From assembly GCA_029938185.1 (NCBI GenBank), contig JAOZVK010000131.1, positions 1-11,677 of the forward strand: 11,677 nucleotides of DNA. The letters run 5' to 3'. A program made the position numbers and the translations under genes. This document shows, piece by piece, positions 1-8,385 of the stretch; within the stretch, counting starts at the first letter, position 1, and each line of letters opens with the position of its first letter. Origin of the DNA: Bacteroidales bacterium (GTDB lineage Bacteria; Bacteroidota; Bacteroidia; Bacteroidales; JAOZVK01). Under the pieces are notes generated by a model. It made no database searches, was not told the DNA's origin, and saw nothing but the letters and a program-made list of their open reading frames with translations.

Positions 1-103
1 AATAATATTTTGTAAATTATTAGTTTTTATAAGCCCAGGCATGACCTATAAAATTACTAACTTTATGGACGCACACTAATTATTATTTGTGATTTGCTTT
101 AGA

Positions 104-216
104 CTACTGAAATAAGTCATGAGTTTCTTTAGTATTACTTAGACAAGATTAACATGATTTACATGTTCAAAATCATGTAAATCATGTCAAATTATTACAT
201 TTGTAAACTTAATTAA
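104..216 (+). repeat. Intergenic repeat locus, uninterrupted copy
   Basis: This stretch matches 8438-8790 in two blocks. Positions 104-150 match 8438-8451 plus 8585-8619, across the mobile element at 8452-8578. Positions 161-216 match 8724-8790. Between the blocks there are only 10 nt here, but a roughly 100-nt element at the second locus. Block two contains two ATCATGT-type units of a 9-nt tandem motif that reads ATCCTGTNA at the other locus. No open frame of note. Its function is unknown; similar ATCCTGT tandem units are, from general recollection, common between genes in Bacteroidetes. Confidence 0.75.
152..187. repeat. Perfect 14-bp inverted repeat, hairpin
   Basis: ACATGATTTACATG at 152-165 is the exact reverse complement of CATGTAAATCATGT at 174-187, with an 8-nt AT-rich spacer. 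It lies inside the repeat locus, and the right arm coincides with the 9-nt tandem motif. No T-tract follows on either strand, so a terminator is unlikely. Confidence 0.7.
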
Positions 217-241
217 TTTATGTCTTCTTAAATGATTTTTA

Positions 242-350
242 GGCTACCCGTTTAAAGTTGAACAAAAGTACACCAGTCTGACCGATTTGCTTTTACATAT
301 AAATTATAACAAATTAATATTCAATACTGTCCAACTTTAAAAGGGTAGCC
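242..350 (-). mobile_element. MITE-like element, copy 1 (type I)
   Basis: A 109-bp non-coding element with imperfect terminal inverted repeats. The left end reads GGCTACCCGTTTAAAGTTG, and the right end is its near reverse complement, ending GGGTAGCC. The flanks are GATTTTTA (234-241) and AATTTTTA (351-358), an 8-bp target duplication with one mismatch, though in AT-rich DNA. It is about 90% identical by eye to the reverse complement of copy 2 at 8452-8578. It encodes no protein, so a transposase would have to act in trans. The 8-bp duplication and GGC ends recall some IS families such as IS1595, but the family is not established. Confidence 0.8.
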
Positions 351-415
351 AATTTTTATTTTTGATAACTTCCAAAAGGCTTTGTAATCATTTGATAATC
401 ATACCAACACTACTT

Positions 416-490
416 TGTAGGGACTATCCGTATTTTTTTAAGCCCAGTTTAGAGTTTAATCACTATTTAGAATTTTAAGAACTCCCTACA
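416..490. repeat. Weak 8-bp inverted repeat in AT-rich DNA
   Basis: TGTAGGGA at 416-423 pairs with TCCCTACA at 483-490, 59 nt apart. It may be the remains of another small element, but no flanking duplication and no second copy were seen. Low confidence. Confidence 0.25.
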
Positions 491-853
491 GTTTTCTTTT
501 TTAATTTAAAATTTAAAAAAAGCCAGCTTACTTAATTTTATGAACTATAGGAATTAAAATTACAATGACACTAAAATAAAAAATATGAATATGTTTAATA
601 AAAGGTATTTTTTTTTATAAATAATTTATATTGTAAACAACAAATTACCTGTAAATAATATTATAATAAATACTCCTAAACACACTGATTTTAAGACTTT
701 TTATAAATACCCAAACTATACTATTCAGATACATATAGTATACATATTTATTAAAAAAAGATAAATTCCTAAAAAAGATTTTTTTATTAAAAAAAAAATA
801 AATAATTTAACCGCTCAAATTTTATTTTATGGTGTTATTAAAACATAAAAATT
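491..853. other. AT-rich leader upstream of ppdK, no gene seen
   Basis: About 360 nt of very AT-rich DNA with several A and T runs and no credible open frame, tRNA or stable hairpin. The ppdK promoter is presumably here. No convincing match to the Bacteroidetes pattern (TTTG, about 20 nt, TAnnTTTG) was found. The last 14 nt before the ATG are A-rich with no Shine-Dalgarno, as is usual in this phylum. Confidence 0.5.
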
Positions 854-3800
854 ATGAACAATAAATACGTTTACACTTTTGGCAATGGTAAAGCTGAAGG
901 AAAAACAGAAATGAAAAACTTACTTGGCGGCAAAGGTGCTAATCTCGCTGAAATGAATTTAATTGGTGTACCTGTTCCTCCCGGATTCACAATTACTACA
1001 GAAGTATGTAATTACTATAACGAAAATGGTGTAGAGGAAGGACAAAACCTTATTAGAGAAGAAGTAGAAAAAGGAATACAATCAGTAGAAGATATTATGG
1101 ATGCTAAATTCGGAGATAAAGAAAATCCGTGTTTATTATCAGTACGCTCAGGTGCAAGAGTATCAATGCCTGGTATGATGGATACAGTTCTAAATCTGGG
1201 ATTAAACGATGAGGCTGTTGAGGGTATTGCACAAAGAACAGGTAATGCAAGATTTGCTTGGGATTCATACCGACGATTTGTTCAAATGTATGGTAGTGTA
1301 GTTTTAGGAATGAAACCTGCTTCAAAAGAAGACATCGACCCATTTGAAGAAATAATCGAAGAAGTTAAAGAAGAAAAAAAAGTAGATGATGATACAGATT
1401 TATCTGTTGAAGATTTAAAAGAACTTGTTGCTAAATTTAAAACAGCAGTTAAGAAAGTAACTGGTAACGATTTTCCAGACAACCCTTGGGAGCAACTTTG
1501 GGGTGCTGTTAATGCTGTATTTAATAGTTGGACAAATCCAAGAGCAGTTTATTATAGAAAAATGAACAAAATACCTGGCGAATGGGGTACTGCTGTTAAT
1601 GTTCAGGCAATGGTTTACGGAAATATGGGTAACGACTCTGCAACAGGTGTAGCATTTACTCGTGATGCTGGAACAGGTGAAAACATATTTAATGGCGAAT
1701 ATTTGATTAATGCACAAGGCGAAGATGTTGTGGCAGGTACTCGTACTCCTCAGCAAATAACAAAAGAAGGTTCCGAAAGATGGGCAACATTAGCTCAAGT
1801 TTCAGAAGAAGATAGAGCTGCAAACTATCCGTCTCTAGAAGAAGTTATGCCCGAAATATATAATGAACTTGATGAAATTCAAGAAAAATTAGAATTGCAT
1901 TACACAGATATGCAAGACCTTGAATTTACAATTCAAAAAGGCAAATTATGGCTATTGCAAACAAGAAGCGGAAAAAGAACTGGTGCTGCAATGGTAAAAA
2001 TTGGAGTTGAAATGTTAAACGAGGGTTTAATAGACGCTCCAACTGCATTACTAAGACAAGAACCCGAAAAACTTAACGAATTACTACACCCTGTTTTTGA
2101 TGAACAAGCAATATTATCGGCAAATGTACTAGCAAAAGGACTTCCAGCTTCGCCGGGAGCAGCTACAGGACAAATTATTTTCTTTGCCGAAGATGCTGAA
2201 GCTTGGAAAGCTGAAGGTAAAAATGTAATTTTAGTTAGAATTGAAACTTCTCCCGAAGATTTAGCTGGGATGGACGCAGCAAAAGGAATACTAACTGCAA
2301 GAGGTGGAATGACATCTCATGCTGCTGTTGTTGCAAGAGGTATGGGCAAATGTTGTGTTTCGGGAGCAGGTGCACTAAAAATTGACTATAGAGCAAAAAC
2401 ATTAACAGTAGGTGATACAGTGTTAGAAGAAGGCGCATGGATTTCGCTTAACGGTTCAACTGGTGAAGTTTATACAGATAAAATTGCAACTATTGACCCT
2501 GAACTTAGTGGAGAATTTGGTGATTTGATGGATTTGGCTGATAAATACTCAAGAATGTATGTTAGAACAAATGCAGATACACCTAAAGACTCAAAAGTAG
2601 CCAGAGAATTTGGAGCAAAAGGTATTGGTCTATGTAGAACTGAACACATGTTTTTTGAAGGTTCCAGAATTACTGCAATGCGCGAAATGATTTTAGCAGA
2701 AGACGAAGAGGGTAGAAAAATTGCATTAGACAAACTTCTTCCTATTCAAAGAGAAGACTTTGAAGGAATTTTTGAAGCAATGCATGACCTTCCTGTAACG
2801 GTTAGATTACTTGACCCACCATTACACGAATTTGTGCCACATGAGCGTGATAATCAAAAAGAATTAGCTCTACATATGGGAGTAACAATTAAATCAATTA
2901 AAGAAAAAGTTGATAGTCTTTCTGAAAGCAATCCTATGTTAGGACACAGAGGCTGCCGCTTAGGAAATACATACCCAGAGATTACCGAGATGCAAGCAAG
3001 AGCAATTATTGAAGCTGCTCTTAACCTAAAACAAAAAGGAATAAATGCTCATCCCGAAATTATGATACCATTAACAGGTACTGTTGAGGAAATGAAAATG
3101 CAAGAAAAAATAGTTAGAAATACTATTAAAACTGTATTTGAAGAAAGAGAAGATACAGTTGATTTCTTAGTTGGAACAATGATTGAAATACCTAGAGCTT
3201 GTTTAGTAGCTGAAGATATTGCTAAATCAGCAGAATTCTTTTCTTTTGGAACAAACGATTTAACTCAAATGGCTTTTGGTTATTCAAGAGATGATGCAGC
3301 TACATTTTTACCGATATATATTGAAAAAGGTATTTTGAAAAATGACCCATTCGAGGTTCTTGACCAAGAAGGTGTAGGGCAATTAGTAGAAATGGCTGTT
3401 AGAAAAGGTAGAGAAACTAAAAAAGACTTAAAATTAGGTATATGCGGCGAACATGGTGGAGAGCCATCATCTGTAGAATTTTGCCATCGTGTAGGACTTG
3501 ATTATGTAAGTTGTTCTCCTTTTAGGGTTCCAATTGCAAGACTTTCGGCTGCTCAGGCAGAAGTAAAAGAGCAATTAGCAAAAATTGAAAAAGATGAAGC
3601 TGAAAAAGAGGAACTAGCCGAAAAAGAAAAAGAAGCTAAAAGAATCAAAGATCTTAATAAAGAAGCTAAAAGAAAAGCTGAAGCTAAAAAATTGGCTAAA
3701 AAAGTTGCCAAAAAAGAAGAGGCTGAAAAAGAAAAAAAGAAAGCAGAAGCTAAAAAAGAGAAAGAAATAAAAAAGGCTAATAAAAAGAAAAAAGAAGCTA

Positions 3801-3865
3801 AAAAAATTGAAAAGAAAAAAGCCGCTAAAAAGAAATCTAAAAAATCTTCTAAAAAGAAGAAATAA
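854..3865 (+). CDS. ppdK: Pyruvate, phosphate dikinase with Lys-rich C-terminal tail
   Basis: This enzyme interconverts pyruvate + ATP + phosphate and PEP + AMP + pyrophosphate in the cytoplasm. It serves glycolysis or gluconeogenesis in many anaerobic and PPi-using bacteria. What is seen, in order: an N-terminal nucleotide-binding domain with GGKGANLAEM near residues 25-34 and SVRSGARVSMPGMMDT at 96-111; the swivelling phosphohistidine domain with GGMTSHAAVVARG (catalytic His489); and a C-terminal PEP/pyruvate barrel with GTNDLTQMAFGYSRDDA at 799-815 and the catalytic cysteine in CGEHGG (Cys864). The catalytic core ends near residue 905, in line with typical lengths of about 870-910. Odd feature: roughly 100 more residues, almost all Lys, Glu and Ala, ending in a nearly pure Lys/Ser/Ala stretch. 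The start is the first ATG and gives the standard family N-terminus. A strong terminator follows the stop codon. Confidence 0.97.
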   Translation: MNNKYVYTFGNGKAEGKTEMKNLLGGKGANLAEMNLIGVPVPPGFTITTEVCNYYNENGVEEGQNLIREEVEKGIQSVEDIMDAKFGDKENPCLLSVRSGARVSMPGMMDTVLNLGLNDEAVEGIAQRTGNARFAWDSYRRFVQMYGSVVLGMKPASKEDIDPFEEIIEEVKEEKKVDDDTDLSVEDLKELVAKFKTAVKKVTGNDFPDNPWEQLWGAVNAVFNSWTNPRAVYYRKMNKIPGEWGTAVNVQAMVYGNMGNDSATGVAFTRDAGTGENIFNGEYLINAQGEDVVAGTRTPQQITKEGSERWATLAQVSEEDRAANYPSLEEVMPEIYNELDEIQEKLELHYTDMQDLEFTIQKGKLWLLQTRSGKRTGAAMVKIGVEMLNEGLIDAPTALLRQEPEKLNELLHPVFDEQAILSANVLAKGLPASPGAATGQIIFFAEDAEAWKAEGKNVILVRIETSPEDLAGMDAAKGILTARGGMTSHAAVVARGMGKCCVSGAGALKIDYRAKTLTVGDTVLEEGAWISLNGSTGEVYTDKIATIDPELSGEFGDLMDLADKYSRMYVRTNADTPKDSKVAREFGAKGIGLCRTEHMFFEGSRITAMREMILAEDEEGRKIALDKLLPIQREDFEGIFEAMHDLPVTVRLLDPPLHEFVPHERDNQKELALHMGVTIKSIKEKVDSLSESNPMLGHRGCRLGNTYPEITEMQARAIIEAALNLKQKGINAHPEIMIPLTGTVEEMKMQEKIVRNTIKTVFEEREDTVDFLVGTMIEIPRACLVAEDIAKSAEFFSFGTNDLTQMAFGYSRDDAATFLPIYIEKGILKNDPFEVLDQEGVGQLVEMAVRKGRETKKDLKLGICGEHGGEPSSVEFCHRVGLDYVSCSPFRVPIARLSAAQAEVKEQLAKIEKDEAEKEELAEKEKEAKRIKDLNKEAKRKAEAKKLAKKVAKKEEAEKEKKKAEAKKEKEIKKANKKKKEAKKIEKKKAAKKKSKKSSKKKK

Positions 3866-3877
3866 ATGACTAAGTAG

Positions 3878-3906
3878 AAAGGTCTCATTTTATTGAGACC
3901 TTTTTT
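3878..3906 (+). terminator. Intrinsic terminator of ppdK
   Basis: A perfect 10-bp stem, AAAGGTCTCA (3878-3887) with TGAGACCTTT (3894-3903), has a 6-nt loop and continues into a T run on the + strand. It starts 13 nt after the ppdK stop. It also contains the last codons and stop of the convergent gene that ends at 3885. On the minus strand the tract after the stem is TTTCT, so termination in that direction should be weaker. Confidence 0.92.
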
Positions 3907-6740
3907 AGTTTTGGACTCTTAAAGCCTTTTTTTCTTTTTTTGATATAAAACAATATTAACAAAAGCAAAACTGCTAATACAATCAAATTTGGTTCAGTCA
4001 TTCTGCTTGCATCTTCGCCAACATCTAACGATTTATTGCCATATAGAACTTGCTCTTGTTTTCGTTTTAACATAGCTTTTTGAGCTTCATTTTCAACTAC
4101 TATATAAGATGTTACAGGATTCATTATTTTCGACATAAAACTATATCTTACCATTTTTAGCCATTCTTTATTTGATGTTTGGGGATAAAGAGTTTGTGAT
4201 AGCCATTTGCTTTGCATTAATAATGCCGATTCCCAGTTTTTCTTAATAATTTGTGTATCATCAATATCAAAAAATTTATTTCTTAATATTATACTTGCTT
4301 CATTATTGTTGGGCAAGTAGGCTGTTGGATTACTTTTGTTTGGGTAAGCCAAAACAATATGATTAAAATTTAAATTCAATGTGTCCGAAAGTGCAAATTT
4401 AGGATCATTGGTAAGAGAATGTGCTTCTAATTCATCATTATTATTTAATCTATAAAACAAATCTTTTTCGGGAAAAGTAATTTTAAAATCTGAAAAATCT
4501 TTTTCAATAATACTCTCTTCTAAGTTGTTACTCACAACGACTATAACTGGATATGATTTTGTTTTGGCATTATAAGAATCGAACAATACTTTTTTTATTG
4601 CTCTTTCAAGATAAAAACCACCTTCATATGTTTGTTCTTTATATATGTCTTTCCATTTTTCGTTCATTTCAAAGGTGTTGGTATATGTATTAACATAACT
4701 GATTTTTGCATTTTGAGAGCTAATGATTTTTTTATTCAATAGCCTTTCAATCTTTGTTATAGTTTTGTCATATTCACCTTTATTTTTTTTTGAAATATCT
4801 ATTATAAAATGATAGTATGCTTGTCTTGTTACTTTAGGTAAAAATATTTTTTCGTTACCCGAAACATAATCAATATCTTTATTAATATTTTTAGAAATTC
4901 TAACTTTTTTACGTTTTTTGAAGCTCCCAAGTTCAACAGTGTTATTTTTATCAATTTTCAAAAGAAAAGGATTTTTATGTATAAACTCAATTCCTGTTTT
5001 TCGTACTTCATTTTCTAAAAATGGAAAAATTCTAAATGCAACTTTGTTTCCTGTCATATAATACAAAATGCCTGGGTCTTTATTTTGATTTCTTATTTGT
5101 GAAAAAATCCACATTGCCGATTTTTTTTCAGCCAAAATACCCATTTCTTTTTTATTGCCTACATACAAATAATAATCGCTTATCCAACAACCAGTTGGCA
5201 GCTCTATTGTAGTAGCATATTCCGAAACACGTCTGTTTGTATCTTTATTTGTTATTTCCATATCAACCCATGTAATCCATGTATTTCGTATTTTATCATA
5301 TCGTGTATTCGATTTTATTTTGGTAATTTCGACATTAGAATTTCGTATATTATCATGTCTGAATCTAAAGGGAGTTTTGCCAAAAAATACTCCTTCGATA
5401 TTATTAATTTTAGTATCCGACAGAGTAAGATTATCTAATACAATCCAGTTGAAATATGAAGACAGATAAGGAATTTGTTTATCAAATATTATATCTCGAC
5501 CTCTGTCCTTGTGTTGTTTTATAAGTTTTAGTGTTCGCTCCAATGATGATTTATTTATTTTATAATCTTTCGAATAATCTGGACTATATAAATAATCAAG
5601 GGTTTCGTTAAGTGTATTTTTATCGTTTATGTAGGCTATAGTTATAAAAAGTGGAATAAGCATAAAACTAAAAACCGAAATAAATTTAAGCAAATTGTTA
5701 TCAAAAAAAGTTTTTAAGAACTTAAAATCATTTGACAATTCGTTGATATGAATTATAAATAAAACCAAAGGTGTAAGCATCAAAAAGCCAGCACCTACCG
5801 CAATTACAGCAACTACCGATAGTGGTAAAAAGGGAAGAAAAACCAAAAAGAAATAAAATGTATAGGCAAAAGTTATACTACGAGCAATAAAAAGTGAAAG
5901 TCTGTATTTCTCGTTTTTAAGATTTGGCAAACAAATAAAAATCCCATTTAGAACGGCAATACCATAAAACCAAAAATTATTAAAATCGCCAAAAACTCCC
6001 GATTCTTTTACACCAAATGTATCAAATAAAAAACCATTATTTACAGCCAAACCTAATAAAGGAAGTAATGTTGAAATTGGTATTTTCCAGGCAAGTTGAT
6101 ATTTTTGCCAAATTTTTGTATTTTTTAAGGCTAATATGTATATAGATCTTATCAGAAAAAACAAAAATACTACTGTTCCTGTTATTACAAAAACAACTAT
6201 AACATGAGCACTAAATTTATAGTGAAGAGTTTTCCAAAAAGGCAGTACTACTTGCGAAAATAAATACCATGTAATAGGAACAATAATGGCAATTAAAAAA
6301 CTTTTCCATGCTTTTGGAGTTTTATCTTTTGGTGTAAAATGTGCTACCAAAACGAACAACGAATAGGCAAGTGTTGGCATTATAAATGTTCCAACATATA
6401 GAATCATATTTTGTGGAACCATCCATCGGGGAACATTTCTTGGAATAATATTCTCGGAATAATAGCCATAAAAATATAAATATATAATATAGCCTATCAA
6501 GGCTAAAATTCCATAGATATACGAAATACTTTGTTTTTTTATAATTAGAAAAACAACATATAAAAAATTTAATGTTACTAATACTGACAAAGTTAAACCA
6601 AAATTCCACCATAAATTTTTAGTTTTATCATCTAATAAACTATTTATAACATTGTATTCGCCTATAAAAATAAAAAACAAAACAACTATTGGTATAGTGT
6701 TTATAATAAGTAACCATTTTGGATTAAGTAAGTTTCGCAT
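3885..6740 (-). CDS. MSEP-CTERM family membrane protein, probable XrtK substrate
   Basis: A 951-residue membrane protein. Residues 1-371 contain about ten hydrophobic helices. Residues 372-910 form a large hydrophilic region with a VIT-like segment near 477-590 (includes WITWVDMEITN and TIELPTGCWISDYYL) and a possible degenerate vWA-like strand, HFIIDIS, at 644-650. VTSYIVVENEAQKAML at 876-891 resembles the segment that closes other VIT-type proteins. The C-terminus is a sorting signal: MTEP at 914-917, a hydrophobic helix at 918-933, then KKRKK. This is the tripartite plan of PEP-CTERM signals in the MSEP variant, with Thr for Ser. Known for the family: very long, multi-pass, encoded beside exosortase K. 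Inferred: XrtK cuts near MTEP. The cellular role is unknown. Its ATG lies inside the end of xrtK (17-nt overlap), which suggests translational coupling. An XrtN-type VIT protein is the alternative, judged less likely from the MTEP motif. Confidence 0.85.
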   Translation of the reverse strand: MRNLLNPKWLLIINTIPIVVLFFIFIGEYNVINSLLDDKTKNLWWNFGLTLSVLVTLNFLYVVFLIIKKQSISYIYGILALIGYIIYLYFYGYYSENIIPRNVPRWMVPQNMILYVGTFIMPTLAYSLFVLVAHFTPKDKTPKAWKSFLIAIIVPITWYLFSQVVLPFWKTLHYKFSAHVIVVFVITGTVVFLFFLIRSIYILALKNTKIWQKYQLAWKIPISTLLPLLGLAVNNGFLFDTFGVKESGVFGDFNNFWFYGIAVLNGIFICLPNLKNEKYRLSLFIARSITFAYTFYFFLVFLPFLPLSVVAVIAVGAGFLMLTPLVLFIIHINELSNDFKFLKTFFDNNLLKFISVFSFMLIPLFITIAYINDKNTLNETLDYLYSPDYSKDYKINKSSLERTLKLIKQHKDRGRDIIFDKQIPYLSSYFNWIVLDNLTLSDTKINNIEGVFFGKTPFRFRHDNIRNSNVEITKIKSNTRYDKIRNTWITWVDMEITNKDTNRRVSEYATTIELPTGCWISDYYLYVGNKKEMGILAEKKSAMWIFSQIRNQNKDPGILYYMTGNKVAFRIFPFLENEVRKTGIEFIHKNPFLLKIDKNNTVELGSFKKRKKVRISKNINKDIDYVSGNEKIFLPKVTRQAYYHFIIDISKKNKGEYDKTITKIERLLNKKIISSQNAKISYVNTYTNTFEMNEKWKDIYKEQTYEGGFYLERAIKKVLFDSYNAKTKSYPVIVVVSNNLEESIIEKDFSDFKITFPEKDLFYRLNNNDELEAHSLTNDPKFALSDTLNLNFNHIVLAYPNKSNPTAYLPNNNEASIILRNKFFDIDDTQIIKKNWESALLMQSKWLSQTLYPQTSNKEWLKMVRYSFMSKIMNPVTSYIVVENEAQKAMLKRKQEQVLYGNKSLDVGEDASRMTEPNLIVLAVLLLLILFYIKKRKKGFKSPKLKKVSIK

Positions 6741-7272
6741 AGTTTTTTTTCATTTTTTTAAATAAATATTCAAATCCTAAATAAATAATAATAAGAAAGC
6801 TAAGGTATACAAATGCACCTTCGGCTTGATGTAGCCAATCTGGTTTGTAAGTTATAAATTTTTCGCTTGTTTTACTAATAACAACCGAAAATAATATTCT
6901 CGAAGTATTTGCAAAAATTGTAAAAATATAAGAACTTAAAAGCATTAATGGTAATATCATAATTTTATAGATTCTAATATTTTGATATTGTAAAGCCAAA
7001 AATGTTAGCATGATAAAACATAGTACACCAAAATTAAAACCCGAACATGATTTGTCAATCACTATATTAAGCTTTTTATGATAATATCCATTTTGAGCAA
7101 TAGCTTGTGAGTCTGAATTATAAATAAGTTCTATCAATTTATTTGTTGGTTTTAACAAAAATGCTAAACTGTTGTTATCAGCCGAACCATAAGCTATTTT
7201 TAGAAAAATAAAAATTCCAATTGCTAATATATAATATAAGGCTTTTGACCTATTCAATTCTGTTATACGCAT
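6724..7272 (-). CDS. xrtK: Exosortase K (XrtK)
   Basis: A 182-residue integral membrane transpeptidase/protease of the exosortase/archaeosortase superfamily, acting at the periplasmic face of the inner membrane on C-terminal sorting signals. The catalytic triad pattern is visible: Cys76 in DKSCSGFNFG, Arg125 in ANTSRILFSV and His148 in WLHQAEGAFVYL. The surrounding segments are hydrophobic: residues 11-27, 78-95, 104-121 and 152-170. The length is short, as expected for the small exosortases of Bacteroidetes. The subtype K call rests mainly on the adjacent MSEP-CTERM protein, since exosortases F and N share the same core motifs. It is first in a two-gene unit, overlaps its likely substrate by 17 nt, and has 68 nt separating it from the upstream rhuM gene on the same strand. 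No confident promoter was found in that gap. Confidence 0.88.
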   Translation of the reverse strand: MRITELNRSKALYYILAIGIFIFLKIAYGSADNNSLAFLLKPTNKLIELIYNSDSQAIAQNGYYHKKLNIVIDKSCSGFNFGVLCFIMLTFLALQYQNIRIYKIMILPLMLLSSYIFTIFANTSRILFSVVISKTSEKFITYKPDWLHQAEGAFVYLSFLIIIYLGFEYLFKKMKKNYAKLT

Positions 7273-7340
7273 ATACTATTAATCATTAAAAACTTATAAT
7301 AAGGTGAAAGCACAATGTTTAAAAGCTCATTATAATTCCG

Positions 7341-8330
7341 TTAATTTTTCTGTTTCAATTGTTTTATTTCTAATTTTAATTGATTTAACGCCTTTTTATC
7401 TTCATTTACTTGTCTGTTTTTCTTAAATTTTTCATATTCTGTATTTGCAATTTCATCTGCGACTTTTCTTGATATTTGTCCTGCATGATTTAATATTTCT
7501 TTTTTATTAATTGTCAGAATATCATCAAGTTTTTTTATCCAATCTTGCATATACATCACTTCGTTGCTATCTGCTTGAAGTTCTGCAAATGCTAAATATT
7601 GCTCAACAAGTAAATTTAACTGTTTCAATTCCTTTTCTGTCAAATAATTTTTTGCAATTGTTATGTCAGTTTTTCTTATTTTTTCACCTTTCCATGTTGT
7701 CAATCCTAAATTTTGCTTTTCAATATTAATCCTATTTACAACAATTTCTGCTGCGGTTTGTTGATGAATTGCCCAATGTAATTTATTTTGAACTGTTGCG
7801 AAAAATTTTTTTGTTAAGTCTGTTTTTGGGGCATAATCAATACTTAAAGCATAAATATCTTTCACTTTTTGGTAAAATATCTTTTCAGAACTGCGAATAT
7901 CTCGTATTCTTGCAAGTAATTCATCAAAATAATTAATTTGCCCAACTGATTTTAGCCGCTCATCATCAAGTGTAAATCCTTTAATAATAAATTCTTTAAG
8001 TCTTTGAGTTGCCCAAATTCTAAACTGAGTTCCCCTATGGGATTTTACTCTATATCCGACTGAAATAATTACGTCAAGATTATAAAAATTAGTTTGATAT
8101 TCTTTTCCATCTGATGCAGTTATTCGGAAATTCCGAACAACTGAATTTTTTTCTAACTCACCCTCTTTGAATACATTAGAAATATGCTCACTAATTGTAG
8201 CTTTACTTTTTTGAAAAAGTTCAGACATTTGTTTTTGAGATAACCAAACTGTTTCATTTTCAAGTTTGACTTCTAATTTTGTTTGTCCGCTTTCTGTTTG
8301 GTATAATAATATTTTAGAGTTATTTTCCAT
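7341..8330 (-). CDS. rhuM: RhuM family protein (Virulence_RhuM)
   Basis: A 329-residue protein of the RhuM family, named after a Salmonella pathogenicity-island gene. Members are common in accessory DNA and their biochemical role is not settled. Seen here: a helix-turn-helix-like region around residues 29-54 (WLSQKQMSELFQKSKATISE); the family core YNLDVIISVGYRVKSHRGTQ at 83-102, followed by FRIWATQRLKEFIIKGF; a second conserved block, EKIFYQKVKDIYALSIDYAP, at 149-168; and FFATVQNKLHWAIHQQTAAE at 176-195. The C-terminal 45 residues are charged and probably coiled coil. It is full length. The ATG follows an A-rich leader with no Shine-Dalgarno. Upstream are two palindromic 10-mers (8386-8409) that could be an operator for this or another regulator. 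DNA binding is inferred from the helix-turn-helix only. Confidence 0.9.
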   Translation of the reverse strand: MENNSKILLYQTESGQTKLEVKLENETVWLSQKQMSELFQKSKATISEHISNVFKEGELEKNSVVRNFRITASDGKEYQTNFYNLDVIISVGYRVKSHRGTQFRIWATQRLKEFIIKGFTLDDERLKSVGQINYFDELLARIRDIRSSEKIFYQKVKDIYALSIDYAPKTDLTKKFFATVQNKLHWAIHQQTAAEIVVNRINIEKQNLGLTTWKGEKIRKTDITIAKNYLTEKELKQLNLLVEQYLAFAELQADSNEVMYMQDWIKKLDDILTINKKEILNHAGQISRKVADEIANTEYEKFKKNRQVNEDKKALNQLKLEIKQLKQKN

Positions 8331-8385
8331 TTTTTAGTCTTTGTTAATTTCAAATCGTTTTATTAATAAATTTGGTTAAGGAAAA

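Noticed and set aside
1..103. Possible end of an upstream gene or a tRNA
   Set aside because: No open frame with family features and no cloverleaf pattern could be made out.
1282..1756. Open frames antisense to ppdK (up to 113 codons)
   Set aside because: They overlap a highly conserved enzyme completely, have biased composition explained by the sense codons, and show no family resemblance.
3553..3888. Open frame of 111 codons antisense to the ppdK tail, rich in Phe, Leu, Ala and Ser
   Set aside because: It is the mirror of the Lys/Glu/Ala-rich tail codons; the apparent membrane character is an artefact.
6322..6612. Frame of 96 codons on the minus strand inside the MSEP-CTERM gene
   Set aside because: It lies within a well-supported membrane-protein reading frame and is an alternate-frame shadow.
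7511..7729. Short + strand frame of 72 codons within rhuM
   Set aside because: It is opposite a conserved region of RhuM, with no independent support.
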